Part shown: positions 12,001 to 23,628 of the stretch, piece by piece
Layout of the letters: each line of letters starts with the position of its first letter
Position numbering within the stretch: position 1 is the first letter of the stretch
Assembly: GCA_014529385.2 (NCBI GenBank)
Contig: CM043946.1
Coordinates: forward strand, 34,242,558-34,306,557
Length of the DNA stretch: 64,000 nucleotides
Direction: 5' to 3'
From: Adiantum capillus-veneris
Lineage: Eukaryota > Streptophyta > Polypodiopsida > Polypodiales > Pteridaceae
Translations under genes and position numbers: made by a program
Notes under the pieces: model-generated
What the model was told of the DNA's origin: nothing
The model's input: the letters and a program-made list of their open reading frames with translations, nothing else
Databases searched by the model: none

Positions 12001-13081
12001 GTCAAGCTCATAGGAATCACCAAGCTTGTATATTCCATGCATGGATGCATAAGAGGAAAACCACTCTCTATGCACGATGACATGAAAACTTCCACCAGAA
12101 TCAAGAATCCAATTCTGTGCATAACCTTCACCTTGTGCAATCAAAGCATCTGGAGTGAGATCTGAAGTGAAAATGAGAACATTTGAGGGACCTACTATCA
12201 CCTGTGAATTAATCAGTGTTGGCATAACGATCATCACTGGAGGAGGAGCATCCTCTGCTATAGTGGTAAGTATGGGAGACTCAACCACATTGAGCTCCTC
12301 AATCTTTACTATACTTTTTCCTTTGCCAGAATTATCCTTTTGCATGTTTTTTTGACTCTTAGGAAACTGCAACAATCCTTTTGTAATGGCCCTTCTTGTG
12401 GCAATAGTAACACTTGAAATTTTTGGTACTGCGGTCTCTACTTGAGTTCCTGTGTCTGCTAGGACTACGAGGATTTTTCTCTCTATACATCTCCATGACT
12501 AGCACCATTGAGAGATTTACGTCAAATTTCTTCAGTGAGCAACACATCTGTGATAGCATTGAACACTAACTTGCCATTCGGAGCCGAATTGCTAATGGCT
12601 GTGCTCAGCTGGGTAGAGAGCATAACAAGAATATAGACTTGAGTTCATCGTCAAACTCCTTAAAGCCCTGAGATGTCAACTGGCTGAACAAGGACTTGAA
12701 CTCATTTAAGTGACCAGAAAATTTGCTACCTTCTTTCATGTTGAGCTTCATAAGCTTTTTCATGAGAAAACCTTTGCTGGATGCACTTTTTCTCTCCCAT
12801 GCTGAAGATAAGCTATCCCAAAGCTCCTTGGTTGTTGTCTTTCATATGATAGTGATGAAGAACACTGACTTGGCTAGATGTAGACGTATCGTAGCCATAG
12901 CTCTTGCATCCAAAAGCTTCCACTTAGCTTGCATATAGTCATCATCCTATGCATTCTCTTTCAACGGTTTTGATAGACCTTTGTTTGTCAAAAAATATTT
13001 CATGCGCTCTTTCCAGATGGTGAAGTTGCTACCATCAAACTTGCGAATGAAATACTCCTCCTTTTCTGAAGAAGAAGCCAT
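9020..13081 (-). pseudogene. Copia gag-pol, degenerate
   Basis: The minus-strand polyprotein of the element can be followed end to end. A methionine at 13,081 opens gag (FDGSNFTIWKERM; then KELWDSLSSAWE and KKLMKLNMKEG, a UBN2/retrotran_gag pattern) with stops near 12,950, 12,840 and 12,610. A zinc knuckle CYYCHKKGHYKR near 12,375-12,415 loses its last Cys to a frameshift. Protease is WILDSGGSFH (about 12,090). GAG-pre-integrase is LWHRKLGH (about 11,700). Integrase has NYFLTFIDDSNRKVWVY (about 11,450-11,500) but NDFFGP where DVCGP is usual. Reverse transcriptase has WVYKKKYKVE, MDINTTFLQ and YVDD (about 10,035-10,045). RNase H has YTDADYAGC, then TTEAEYVAAFDAS near 9,390. Domain order PR-INT-RT-RNH is diagnostic of Copia. 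At least ten disruptions make it non-coding. Confidence 0.85.
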
Positions 13082-14487
13082 CGCTGACAAGAGGATTTGA
13101 GAGGTGCCAAACTATGGTGAGAAGCTGCATAAATTTGGGCAGAGTCTCCTTTGTATGAGGAGTCAAAACTCAACTAAAAATACACATAAATATGCCAACT
13201 GCACTAACTGGGCATCTACTGCACAAAACCATTGTTGTGTGATCACCAACTTGGCATCAAAAGCACAAAAATGTGTCCACCTACATTTCTTATGGCGAGG
13301 GTACTAAAAATGGGAAACTCCAGCTACCTGTATCACCAAAGGGGTCTCAACATTCAAGCACACCCCATCTCAAAGAAAAACTCACGCTATTGACCCTCCA
13401 AAGGATAATGTAGACAAAAATGGACTAGCCACAGTCTTAGAAAAGGCTCTTCAGGTCCGTGTCTCAGAACAGTTGCGAGAAACTACCAAAATAGCCAAAA
13501 ATGGCTCCACATGTAGTACAATGGGCAGTATCCATAACTCAACGTACATGATTAAACTGCGCTCAAACATGCACTAAGAACTGTTGCATGCAATAAAAGT
13601 GATCCCTGCAAGGATATCTACTTTCAAAAGACCTCAGTAGCACTAGGTGTACTCACGGCAAAATGCATCTGTCAACGCATCTGTCCGCAAACAATCTGTT
13701 GTCAAAATGACTATCAAATCGCCTATGAAAGTGCTCAGTCTGGTAATCTGGAGAATCTGTGTGTGAATAGGTTGAGAAACCCCCTATAGCTAGCAACCTG
13801 CGTGTCGGTGTCACTATGTGCCGATTTCTACCGCTGGGAAAAAATACACTAATCGAATAGCCGCCAAAGGTATCATAGCCAAAAACAATGCCGTACAACG
13901 TCATATGTGTGCTAGGTTCCAATGTCAGGTGTCACTCCTCTATGGTAGAGGTGCCTCACCCATGCGTGTGGCAAGTACAATTGTTGATCGCGGGAAAATG
14001 TCATCCGCGTGAAACCGGCGTCGGATTGGATATCTAGGAATGTGTCGCAATGTGTAAGAATGTGGAGCCAGTGCACTAGAAATGGTTTCATAAATTGGAG
14101 TGTGTATTTTTTGTAAGCTTCTGATTTAGAGCTTTTGTTAGAAATTTAGATCTTTTCTAGTTTTGAGCTTTATATGTAGACTATCTAAACAATATGTTTA
14201 TAATACAATTAGATCAAAGTAATTTTCCACCTTGTTGCATGAGGTTGACCTCCTTTTTTGATCCTATGGGAGTGCCCAATTTTTGTTTAGGAATTGATAT
14301 TCAATAAATCCCCTTTGAAATTTTAAAAAACCCTTTTCACCACTTATCATTGAAAGGCTACGATGTTTGTGTCCACATGCTGTAAAAGCTTGGTTTTCAC
14401 CTACTACCTTACACAAGACTAAGATCACAATATGGTGTATTATTGAAGACCATTAATCTCATGGCCAACCCTACCGCATTTAAAGAT

Positions 14488-14489
<2 letters not shown>

Positions 14490-14521
<32 letters not shown>
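14490..14521 (+). repeat. 32-base G homopolymer
   Basis: Unbroken run of G, followed by 'ctggggtggggttg'. It could form a G-quadruplex on the plus strand or may have a wrongly assembled length. The minus-strand frame through it gives polyproline and is not a gene. Confidence 0.9.
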
Positions 14522-14777
14522 CTGGGGTGGGGTTGTTGACATTCCCTAGAGGAGAAGACAGAAAGGTGTGAAAAATTTGTTGTAGTTAAGGAATGGGTCC
14601 CATTTTTAAATGGCCACATTGACTTCAAGTACATTTTGTTTTAAAACGCCTACATGAGGCTTCACCCTACTACACACAAACAAAAGTAAATGTCTTGTCT
14701 CTCTATCAAATTGCCCTCAATCTCTCTCATCCTTTCAAGGCACTATAGACAACAAGCACTTGGCTACATAAAACAAA

Positions 14778-14780
<3 letters not shown>

Positions 14781-14821
<41 letters not shown>
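14781..14821. repeat. (CT)n microsatellite
   Basis: Pure CT run of about 40 bases inside anonymous DNA. Confidence 0.95.
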
Positions 14822-14826
<5 letters not shown>

Positions 14827-16351
14827 GTCTCATTTACATTATGTTACATATTTAGGAAATTCATACAAAGAATCTATTGAATCTCCTAAGAGCTTGAGCT
14901 CCAAGCCCTTGGTCCTGTAAGGACATGGAGGCGTGTAATTTGATATTTGATGATCATTAGAGTTACAATAGACTTGAAGTAGTGAATGCTTTCAAACAAG
15001 AGATGGTTTCTAACACAGATGAAGGAGTCTAGACAAAAGAAAATTGCAGGATCAGGAACCTTAAAATTAAAAAATTTCATGATGTACTTAGTGGATCTCT
15101 ACACCCTAAGTATATTTCCATTAAATACTATCCATTTTCACCATTTTGTAACAAGTATACACGACCAAAAAACATTTTTAACAATCTACAACCTTGTACT
15201 TGTGATACGTTTTCCATTAGTGAAGCCTTTTTTACAAGATTCTCAACATTAAGGTTAGCACCTACCAAAAAACTCTCCAAATAACTAATACGAACTTAAG
15301 TTGATTGGGAATCTACCATACATTTGTTAGAATCTAACTCCCTTACTGTTCAACATGAGTGAGGGACCATTGTTTGTTGAGCGTGGCATACAAATCAGAT
15401 GGTGGTAAAAGTACTTGATAAAACTAAAAACTATTTGTTGACCATTGTAGATGAAAGCACCTAGTCCTTGAATCTATCTTCCTCATTGTAATTGATTGAA
15501 ATTGATGTGTAGCCCATGTATAGCTGGTTCCATGGAATCGTGAAGCCAAACCCCAATTTGAATTGCCTCCCATTTTCAAAAGATGGTTTCAACAAGTTGT
15601 GAGAGTCGACCATCTACTTAATGTGAGACAGGCATTTCCTATGCATAAATAATGCATCTTTACCAAGAAACTGTCCAAGTGGGAGTTTAAATACAATACT
15701 CCAAAATACATTTTGGAGACTATTGAGTCACAAGTGCATCTAGCTCTACCTTGCGATACCAAAGACGAGGCAATGTGTTTCCAAGATTTAAGAAGCATTT
15801 GATAAACTAGGACCAATTTCGATAGGTGCTATAGTGAAAACTTTATCCCAAGGGGATAGAAACCAAGCACCATGAAAGTAAACAACTAACTCATCCATAA
15901 CTTCCAAAAAAATAGACCGATCATTATCAATATGCAAAACATGTTTGATGAGAGTAGCCTCCCTTTCTTTTAATTCAAAATATTCAATCCTCCCCATAGC
16001 ATAAGACAGTGATGATATAATCCAAACAGATAGCAACCAAGTACAAAACTCAAGCATCCATCACTTTCCCAAAAAAAGCACCAATCTATATTAGTATGAG
16101 AGAAGCCTCCCTTGCCAATGCAAATTAGATTCAAAATATTTCATCCTCTCATAACATAAGCCTTTGTGGTGCAATTGTGTGGCAAAAGATGACACGCTCC
16201 ATAGAATCCCGCCTGAAATTAGATTTGGGAAACCAAGCTCCCATCCAAATATAGGCAAGATTTTTTTTGTATCCCCCACATTTGAAATCCTAATCACAAA
16301 AATATTTGTTGAAATTGTCCATGTCAATGCAAATCACATTGCCCATGCTCA

Positions 16352-16352
<1 letters not shown>

Positions 16353-16411
<59 letters not shown>
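16353..16411. repeat. (GT)n-(GA)n compound microsatellite
   Basis: GT run to about 16,384 passing directly into a GA run. Two overlapping frames translate it as Cys-Val and Arg-Glu repeats; neither is a credible gene. Confidence 0.95.
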
Positions 16412-16416
<5 letters not shown>

Positions 16417-16968
16417 TGAGTCTAAAGTTTTACCTTATCTCAGATCCATTTCTCTAGTAGAGCAGGCTAAAAAGGGATTATTTGAAATTCATAGAGGTAC
16501 ATTTTTGCCACTTATTCTTCATGAGGATATAAAGCCAATACAAGTATTTCATTTTCTTTAATGCTAGAACGATTCTCTGTGGATGGAAGGCTACTTCTTG
16601 CGTTGGTACTACATTTCCTAGAGATTATTCTTGGTAATGCGAGTCTATTATCCTCTGTTTGATTTGAAGGTTCCCAGTAGAGAATAGTCTATAGAGTTTT
16701 TCGTCTGAGCTTTGTGCCCAAATTGTGAGCCTTTTTTTTTCTACAACGGTCGCCAACTTGGGGCGTCGAGCTACAATGCAAGCTACTTGTTGAGGGACAT
16801 TATGCATCTCAGATGAGCACCTCAGCCTCATTATAGCCGCTAGCTCGTGATTTCTAGGAATGTGGAATGTTAAAGACACATAGAGGGAGAGAGAGAAGAA
16901 GAAGAAGAAGCTAAAGAAGAAAATTTTTATGCCTGCTTCATTGCCAACTGCAGTCTCATTAATGGCTT

Positions 16969-16973
16969 CATAT
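16969..16973. repeat. left target-site duplication CATAT (gypsy)
   Basis: CATAT precedes the element end 'tgtaagaactaggga' at 16,974 and recurs at 20,834-20,838 directly after the 5' LTR start. Confidence 0.7.
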
Positions 16974-16989
16974 TGTAAGAACTAGGGAT

Positions 16990-19440
16990 ACTTCCTCCCC
17001 TTCTTCGAAGGTAACTTGCCAATGTTTCTCATCAGCGTATTTCTTATACCGATCCTGTGCTTGCCGGATATTCTGACGAGCAAGTTTCAGCAAGTTTCAG
17101 CATATCCATGTGGTCTTGGAGAAAATCCTTAACCTGTTGGAGTTTGTCGGTTCCCAACCCCACCGTAACTGGTGACCTAGGTTGAAACCCGTACATGAGC
17201 ATGAAAGGACTAAAACCTATCATGACATGCTTAGCACTGTTGGCAAACTCGAGAATAGGTAAGTATTCTTCCCAGTCTAACTGTTTTTTATTGACGTATG
17301 CTCCTAGAATATCTTCTAGCACCTGGTTAACTTGTTCCGTTTGACCATCTGTTTTTGGATGATCAGTTGTACTGAGGTTTAGTTGTGTACCCAATCGTTT
17401 AAATACAGCTCTCCAAAAGTGGCTGTTAAACTTGGGATCACAGTCACTAACAATGTTACTTGGCAAACCATAAAATTTGTATAGATTGTCCACAAATAAC
17501 TTGGCGTTCCGGTGTCTTAACCATTGATTTGGTTGAAATAAACTTACATAGTTTAGTCAACCTGTCTACGACCACCCATACTGAGTCATGACCTCGTATA
17601 GTGGTTGGTAAACCTACAATAAAATCCATAGAGATACTTTCCCATTTTCCATTGGAAATCTCCAAAGGATGTAAGAGTCCTCCTGCTTTCAGGCGCTCTG
17701 CATTGTTAACTTGATATTTTTGGCAATGCAAGACATAAGCTTGAACAAATCCATGTAGACATAGCCAGTAAAACTATCGTCATACGAGAGAATAAGTGTT
17801 TCTAATCCCCGGGTGCCCTACACTTGGACTATCATGACATTCAAAAAGAATTTGGCACCGAATGTCTGTGTCCGTCGGTACACAAACTCTCCCCTTGTAG
17901 AGTAGGTACCCATTGTCGATGGTAAAATGCTTCCATCGTTGTAGTTCATCACTTGATAAAGGAGAACTAGGTGTGGAGGTTAACTGTACACTACCTTCAT
18001 TGGAGTGAGAAGGATCCCTCTTTTGAACATGGCTCCACACTTTGGAATATGCTTCATCATTCTCATATTTGCCCTTGAGAAAATCTAAAAATTCACTATG
18101 AAGTTTTGTGAACAAGAGCGAATTGATCTCTGACATTCGACTTAGAGCGTCTGCCACTACATTGTATCGGCCTTTGCGATACCTTAATTTGGCGTCATAT
18201 TCCTGAAGGATCTCGGCCCACCTGGATTTTTGACCCTTTAAATTTGTTTGTTGTGTAAACCATTTGATGCTTTCATGGCCAAACACAATCTCAAAGTGAG
18301 CACCATACAGATAATGCCGCCATGTCTTTAAGGCAGACACTATTGCATAGAGTTCACATTCGTAAGAAGAATAGCTCTGCTGAGCTGCATCAAGCTTCTT
18401 ACTTTCAAATGCAATCGGCCGTCCGTCTTGTAACAGGACTGCTCCAATAGCATGATCACTGGCATCCGTTTCCAAAATGAATGGTTTCAAAGGATCTACA
18501 ATAGCCAGTATAAGAGCTGTAGCTAATGCATCCTTGAGTGTATCGAAACTATGCTGTTGAGCGAATGCCCACTGAAAAGCTTTACCTTTGCCTTTTAGTT
18601 GATCCGTCATAGGAACAACAATTTGAGCATAGTTTTTAACGAACCTTCGATAAAAACCTGCAAATCCTAAAAATATATATAATTCTTCCAGATTTTTAGG
18701 AGGAGGCCATTTCCTGATGGTATCCACTTTGGATTGATCCATGTATAGGCCGTTAGCTGAAATAACATGCCCTAAATAATGAATTTCATCTTTGAGAAAA
18801 TCACATTTAGATTCCTTGGCATATAACTTGTTTGTGCGTAACAACTCAAATACCTGCATGAGATGTTGTAAGTGTTCTTCTTCAGAAGCACTATAAACTA
18901 GAATGTCATCGAGGAAAACAATGAAAGATTTTCCCAAATATGGCTTCAAGAAACTATCCATAAGTGTCATGAATGTTGCGGGCGCATTGGTTAACCCAAA
19001 GGGCATCACCAAAAACTCATAGTGTCCAAACCATGTTCGGAATGTAGTTTTAGGTATATCGGCAAGCCGAATACGGACTTGGTGATATCCTGACCGCAAG
19101 TCGATTTTCATAAAAATGAGAGCATGAGTTAGCTTATCAAATAACTCATCTACTCTTGACAATGGGTATTTGTTCTTAACTGTAATCACATTTAAGCCTC
19201 GGTAGTCTACGCACATGCGCATACTGCTGTCCTTTTTCTTCACTAAAATGATAGGCAAAGCCCATGGTGAAGAACTGGGTCGTATAAACCCTCTGCTAAG
19301 GTAGTCAGCAAGCTGGCGTTCCACCTCAGCAGCCTCTGAGTAACTCATACAATAAGGTGGTTTACTAACAGGTTTACAACCTGCAGCCACGTCAATGCTA
19401 TGTTGTACTGAACGTGTCGGTGGTAATCCTGATGGCAAAT
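16990..19440 (-). pseudogene. gypsy reverse transcriptase-RNase H-integrase
   Basis: One open stretch of about 550 codons (19,438-17,780, minus) is nearly intact. Reverse transcriptase has [38 protein letters not shown] and the catalytic FLDDILVYS (about 18,880-18,905). RNase H has [18 protein letters not shown] (about 18,425-18,480), YECELYAIV and [10 protein letters not shown]. Integrase opens with [11 protein letters not shown], where the frame breaks near 17,780. It resumes as WESISMDFIVGLP (about 17,605-17,650) and DCDPKFNSHFW, HPKTDGQTEQVN (about 17,325-17,450). A 10-bp tandem duplication near 17,080-17,100 shifts the frame again, after which integrase-like residues (RQNIRQAQDRYKKYAD) continue in another frame to the element end. 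The domain order RT-RNH-INT is that of Ty3/gypsy. RT and RNase H look capable of folding, but the element cannot be autonomous without gag, protease and a full 3' LTR. Confidence 0.9.
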
Positions 19441-20631
19441 CATTAGGAAATATATCTTGAAATTCCTTTAATAATTTTTGTAATTGATTAGCAACCTTTG
19501 CTTGTGTAGAATTAGCAATTGGTGGAATAGAGGAGAGAGAAGCATGCGGCCTTGAGGAATTGGTGGAATAGAGGAGAGAGAAGCATGCGGCGTTGAGGAA
19601 AGTTTAGTAAAATTTTCATCCATGACTGTCATGCATGTCTGAAGTGCACGAAATTCTTGAATATCGAGCAATTTGTAAGTATCTTCTCTTGCTGTAGCAT
19701 CGCGGGTACTCTCCTTGAGAGGATCTGGCCGCGAGCCGTCATTGGTAGGATCAGGAGTACTTTGCTCAAAATCGAATGTCATATTGATATCCGAATCCAT
19801 GGCTCCATAGTGCGGTGAAAGAAGTACTCGGAAAACAATACCTGATATTGAGAGCACTTGCCAAGTATAGGAGCTTTGCTAACTCCACTTGTGCGTCGTA
19901 GCACCTGACTGTTGAAAAAGAAACAATTTGCACAGTCGATGTAGAAAGCGAACTCCGAAAGATCGCCCTTGGCTCACAAGACGATTGAAATCTTGTAGTG
20001 GAGATGGTTGAATCATAACTGCTTTGAAGAAGCTGGATGGTTGAAAGGTTTCGTAATCGGCAAACGATTATGTTGCATAAACGCCAATCGAAACTGTCAC
20101 AAGTGTAAAAAAATGCAGAAATCTGGAAATCTTGCAAGGACTGAGCGGAACGTCAAGCTCAAGGAGAAGCCGACATGGCTTGATGCTTGCACCGAGCACA
20201 AAGGTTCTTGCTTGTGACTTGCCTTGCTCGTGGGAAAGACCACCAAGAAGGGAAAAGGCTCAAAATATTGAATCAATTGGCCATGCCATGTGAAAAGAAA
20301 ACGAATTCTTGATGAATTCTGTCATAAGCTGCGTGAGCAGAAGACGTGAGTAGAAGGGGAGGTGTGTGTGCCTTGCACATCAACAATTAGGTCAAGCCCT
20401 CAGGGAATCCCAGTATTGAAGCCAGGGCGCTCCTCCCAAGCCCAAGCTCACGTGATTTTGTGCACCACACAGCAACGTCCAAAACAAGAAATGGTACCTG
20501 AATTAGTAAAGAAACACAACTATTTTGGAAAAGCTCTAAAAAGAGCACGGTTCACACCTTAAAGCCCTCCTTTTAGGAGCCAAAATTGAGAACGCCTAGA
20601 GAGAGAGTGGAAGGGAAACCTCCTAGGCCAC
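19441..20631 (-). other. gypsy leader and unrecognised gag-side remains
   Basis: Lies between the primer-binding site and RT. The minus-strand frame at 19,468-19,857 encodes an acidic, Ser/Thr-rich peptide (from an ATG at 19,800: MDSDINMTFDFEQSTPD) of the kind seen at the start of some plant gag proteins, but no retrotransposon gag core is present. Other frames overlap on both strands without support. Confidence 0.45.
19517..19599. repeat. 41-bp tandem duplication
   Basis: Two adjacent copies of the unit starting 'attggtggaatagagg' and ending 'ttgagga', differing at one base. The period of 41 is not a multiple of three and shifts the gag-side frame. Confidence 0.85.
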
Positions 20632-20648
20632 CAAAGCTTTGATACCAG
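20632..20648 (-). promoter_or_regulatory. gypsy primer-binding site
   Basis: On the minus strand the LTR end TTTTTACA is followed by CTGGTATCAAAGC, the complement of the plant initiator-Met tRNA 3' end with one extra base between. It fixes the element direction and the inner LTR edge. Confidence 0.8.
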
Positions 20649-20833
20649 TGTAAAAACTAGGGAAACTAGACTAGAGATCCTCCTCCCAACCTCCCATTAT
20701 ATAGGCAGGCTCCTAGCCCCTTGCCCTAGATGGATCCCCTATACACACTATCTAGCCCGGCCCTTGGCCGTAGTCCATGACCATCCTAGTCCCTAGGTTT
20801 GGGCCTTGCCCCTACAGAACCCTTGTCCTAACA
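20649..20833 (-). repeat. gypsy 5' LTR (185 bp)
   Basis: Begins TGTTAGGACAAGG at 20,833 and ends CTAGTTTTTACA at 20,649 (minus strand). The short LTR contains 'tataatggg' (minus) near 20,695-20,703, which could serve as a TATA element. Confidence 0.75.
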
Positions 20834-20844
20834 CATATGAAGCT

Positions 20845-20845
<1 letters not shown>

Positions 20846-20912
<67 letters not shown>
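20846..20912. repeat. (GA)n microsatellite
   Basis: Uninterrupted GA run of about 67 bases just outside the CATAT duplication of the gypsy insertion. Confidence 0.95.
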
Positions 20913-20915
<3 letters not shown>

Positions 20916-21779
20916 CTGCACACGACGTCTTCATACCCCATTGATGCCACCTCTAGCCTCTTTATTTTGTAGGCTACCATTTCCAACAGCAACGACGTAT
21001 AATTGTGGGGCTCCTTCTCTTGCTTCTCCCACATCGCCTTCAGAAACCTTGCCAATTATCCCCATGGCCCCAACCTTATGCCTTGACTCTGAGAAATTAG
21101 GTGCAACACAACCTGCGGATCCAAGATTCGGAAGCTCCAACTCAGGTCTTCTACACCGGATCTTGCCCACCACTAGTGCACACATCCATGGCATTAAGAA
21201 AATATTACCTAAATATATCCATGTGGAGTCATTCAAAGCAAATGTTGAGGATATGAGCACCCAGACCGTCCGTGTACACGCGGACGCTTTGCGAGCTCAT
21301 GATCTTGTAGTAAGCTTTTGCAGTGATTTGGTACTTTTGTTATTGCTCGTTTATAGATTCTACATCCCAAAGCACGGAGACCATCTGCGTGCACGCAGAC
21401 GCACTGTGAGCTCATAGCTTGTAGGAGAATGCCTACACGTGGACGGTATGTCACCTATATGTATCCAGGTTTAAAACTTCATAGAACTTAAAGTTGAAAC
21501 ACTAGAAATTTAAAGGAATTTAGTTTAATAATTCATCTATGGGTGCATTCACACTATGCATACGCCAATGCATCAACACCCCTTTCTTACTTGTTATAGC
21601 TCGTTTACACTCTTAGACAAGAAAATATTTTACTCCATAGCAAAGAAGGATCACCTAGAAGTGTATTTGTGGGTTACACTATTGGCGGAGGTTTGACATA
21701 TGCCAACATTTCAAACTACAAATACTATAAAGTCTGGACATGCTTTTGTTTTGAAGGTTGGAGGGCACCTGCATTTGTG
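20913..21779. other. unassigned, overlapping frames on both strands
   Basis: A plus-strand frame of 158 codons (20,941-21,417) and minus-strand frames of 109 and 73 codons overlap each other. None has a domain I recognise. The region is less AT-rich than its surroundings and has a pair of similar 'cgtgtacacgcggacgc' / 'cgtgcacgcagacgc' strings near 21,270 and 21,390, so it may be part of an unrecognised element. Confidence 0.3.
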
Positions 21780-22670
21780 TTGGTTCTGGAACATCCTCAA
21801 TTTTTTTTTTACAAATTGCAAGGTGCCACATCTATGGCATAGCTCATGGTCTAGGTAGTCTGAATGCTGCCTATGCCTAAACCTTTCTCATAGGCACGGT
21901 TTTCAAGGTTAGTTCCATTGGCCTTGTTTCTTGGTCTCCTTGCTAGCTGTGCAAGTCCTCCTTTTTTGTAGCTCATGATCTTATAAAACAATATGTGGGA
22001 TTACTGTGGCGGCTCTGGAACGTCATCAATGGCATAGCTCTCATGGTCTAGGCAGTCTGAACACCGCCTATTTCAAACCTTTGGCATCTTTTCCAAGGAG
22101 AGTTCCATCGACCTTATTTCTTAGTCTCCTTGTTGCTAGCTATGCGGGCCCTCCTTTGTCGTAGCTTGTGATATTATGAAACACTATGTGGGATTATCAT
22201 GGAAAGTCTAGAATGTCATCACTATTTTTCTGATCAATTGCAAGCTCCCATGTCTATGGCATAGCTTATGGTTCAGGCAATTTGCACACTACCTACGTCT
22301 AACATTTTTCACATGCATACTTTCCAAGGAAAGTTCCATTGACCTTACTTCTTGGTCTCCTTGCTAGCTATTCGGGCATTCCTCTGTTGTAGCTCATGAT
22401 GTTATGAAACACTATGTGGTATTATCCTGCTGAGTCTAGAATGTCGTCAATATGTTTCTGACCAATTGCAAGCTCATGTTTATGCAGGCCCTTTTTTGGC
22501 ATAGTTGATGGTTTGGGCACGTTGAACGCTACCTACGTCTAACATTTTTCATACGCATATAACTTTCCAAGGAAAGTGCCAGTGACCTTACTTCTTCATC
22601 TCCTTGCTAAGTATTTGAACCCTTCTTTTTTGTAGCTCATGATGGTATGAGACACTATGTGGGATTATAC
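21780..22670 (+). repeat. degenerate tandem array, about 4 copies of a 195-245 bp unit
   Basis: Ordered landmarks recur: 'ctggaacatcctcaa' / 'ctagaatgtcatcac' near 21,787, 22,014, 22,209 and 22,435; 'aagttccattgaccttacttcttggtctccttgctagct' variants; 'gtagctcatgat' near 21,970, 22,165, 22,390 and 22,637; and 'acactatgtgggatta'. Unit length varies through indels. No gene is seen. It looks like an ageing satellite or minisatellite within the nested DNA. Confidence 0.75.
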
Positions 22671-23496
22671 TACAAATATTGCAAAAACGTTTTATGTCTA
22701 AATATGCCATTAAGATGGCTACTATGCTTTGCCACCTTATGCTATACTTGAGTGTTGCATACCTAAGCATGGTCCAATGTTGACTTAGTTCTTTTGGTAA
22801 GGAATATGAATTATTTATCTCCTATTTATGATGGGATGGAAGGTTTGTTATCAATGTTAGCTTTGCTCTTTATCAAAGGGCTTCAAATTACGTCGATCCT
22901 TGACTAGCAAGATCATTATATGGATAACAAGATAATTAATAAGCTATCATTGGAAATTCTCCTTGAGGTTGAGCATTTACTTTTGATGTGTATATGCATG
23001 ATATATTAAAATCATTCGGAAGCTTCAAGAAAGAGGGAGGTTTGATGTAGCAAAAGGTTGTCCTTTCCTTAAGGAGGCTCTCCTAATACCCCACCTTGTT
23101 TTGAAAACACATCCCTTGAGCATATCAATCATAACCCTTGACATAATGGTTAAGACAACCATATCAATACTAGTAAAGATTTACAAAGTGCACATTTCAC
23201 TCCTTGTATGTACACATCCATTCCATATTTTAGCTTGTTTGTCCTCCATCTTTCCAATCCCTCCATGCATTAATCCATCCCCTCCCATTCACCTCTTTTT
23301 GGAACCACCTCCCTGTCTTTTCTGTAATTCAACCACTCTTTTGGATTTTGTCAACCCTCCTTTCTTTGTAGCTCAAATGAACTTGGAAGGCAGTACTTTA
23401 TTTCTTTTAAGTATTCATTTTTAATGGGGCAACCATCTTGATAGGGAAGACTCTATGTAAAACCGTATGGACTAAGACTCTTTGCATTAGATGCTC

Positions 23497-23628
23497 CTGT
23501 ACGTAAGAGAGCTAAATCATGCCTCTAGACTTGAATCACCCATCAACCCTACAATATCCTCCTGTACGTAAGAGAGCTAAATCATACCTCTAGACTTGAA
23601 TCTTCTTCCACCCATCAACCCTACAATA
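23497..23628 (+). repeat. tandem duplication of about 65 bp
   Basis: Two copies beginning 'ctcctgtacgtaagagagct' and ending 'aaccctacaatat' lie side by side; the second carries a short 'cttcttc' insertion. Few other changes, so the duplication looks fairly young. Confidence 0.85.

Larger units (their letters stand above)
13082..16968. other. no gene; sequence nested in the Copia leader
   Basis: Between the Copia gag start and the gypsy insertion no domain can be read. The first few hundred bases may still be Copia leader. The rest is low-complexity or AT-rich DNA with a G run (14,490-14,521), a CT run and a GT/GA run. Frames of 60-97 codons here either translate the microsatellites or show no signature. 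Confidence 0.45.
16974..20833 (-). mobile_element. Ty3/gypsy element with deleted gag and 3' LTR
   Basis: Minus-strand element flanked on both sides by CATAT. The 5' LTR (20,649-20,833) is complete and followed by a primer-binding site. Pol runs from about 19,450 to 16,990. At the 3' end only about 15-25 bp of LTR survive: 'tgtaagaactaggga' at 16,974 matches the LTR end 'tgtaaaaactaggga' at 20,649 in all but one base, and integrase sequence runs straight into it. The region between the binding site and RT (about 1.2 kb) has no zinc knuckle or protease motif, so gag and protease are deleted or unrecognisable. It interrupts the Copia element and is therefore younger than it. Confidence 0.75.

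Noticed and set aside
11692-12165. 157-codon plus-strand frame
   Set aside because: Shadow of the Copia protease-integrase region on the opposite strand.
20941-21417. 158-codon plus-strand frame considered as a protease or secreted protein
   Set aside because: I could not match any catalytic motif, and the opposite strand is equally open; kept only as unassigned.
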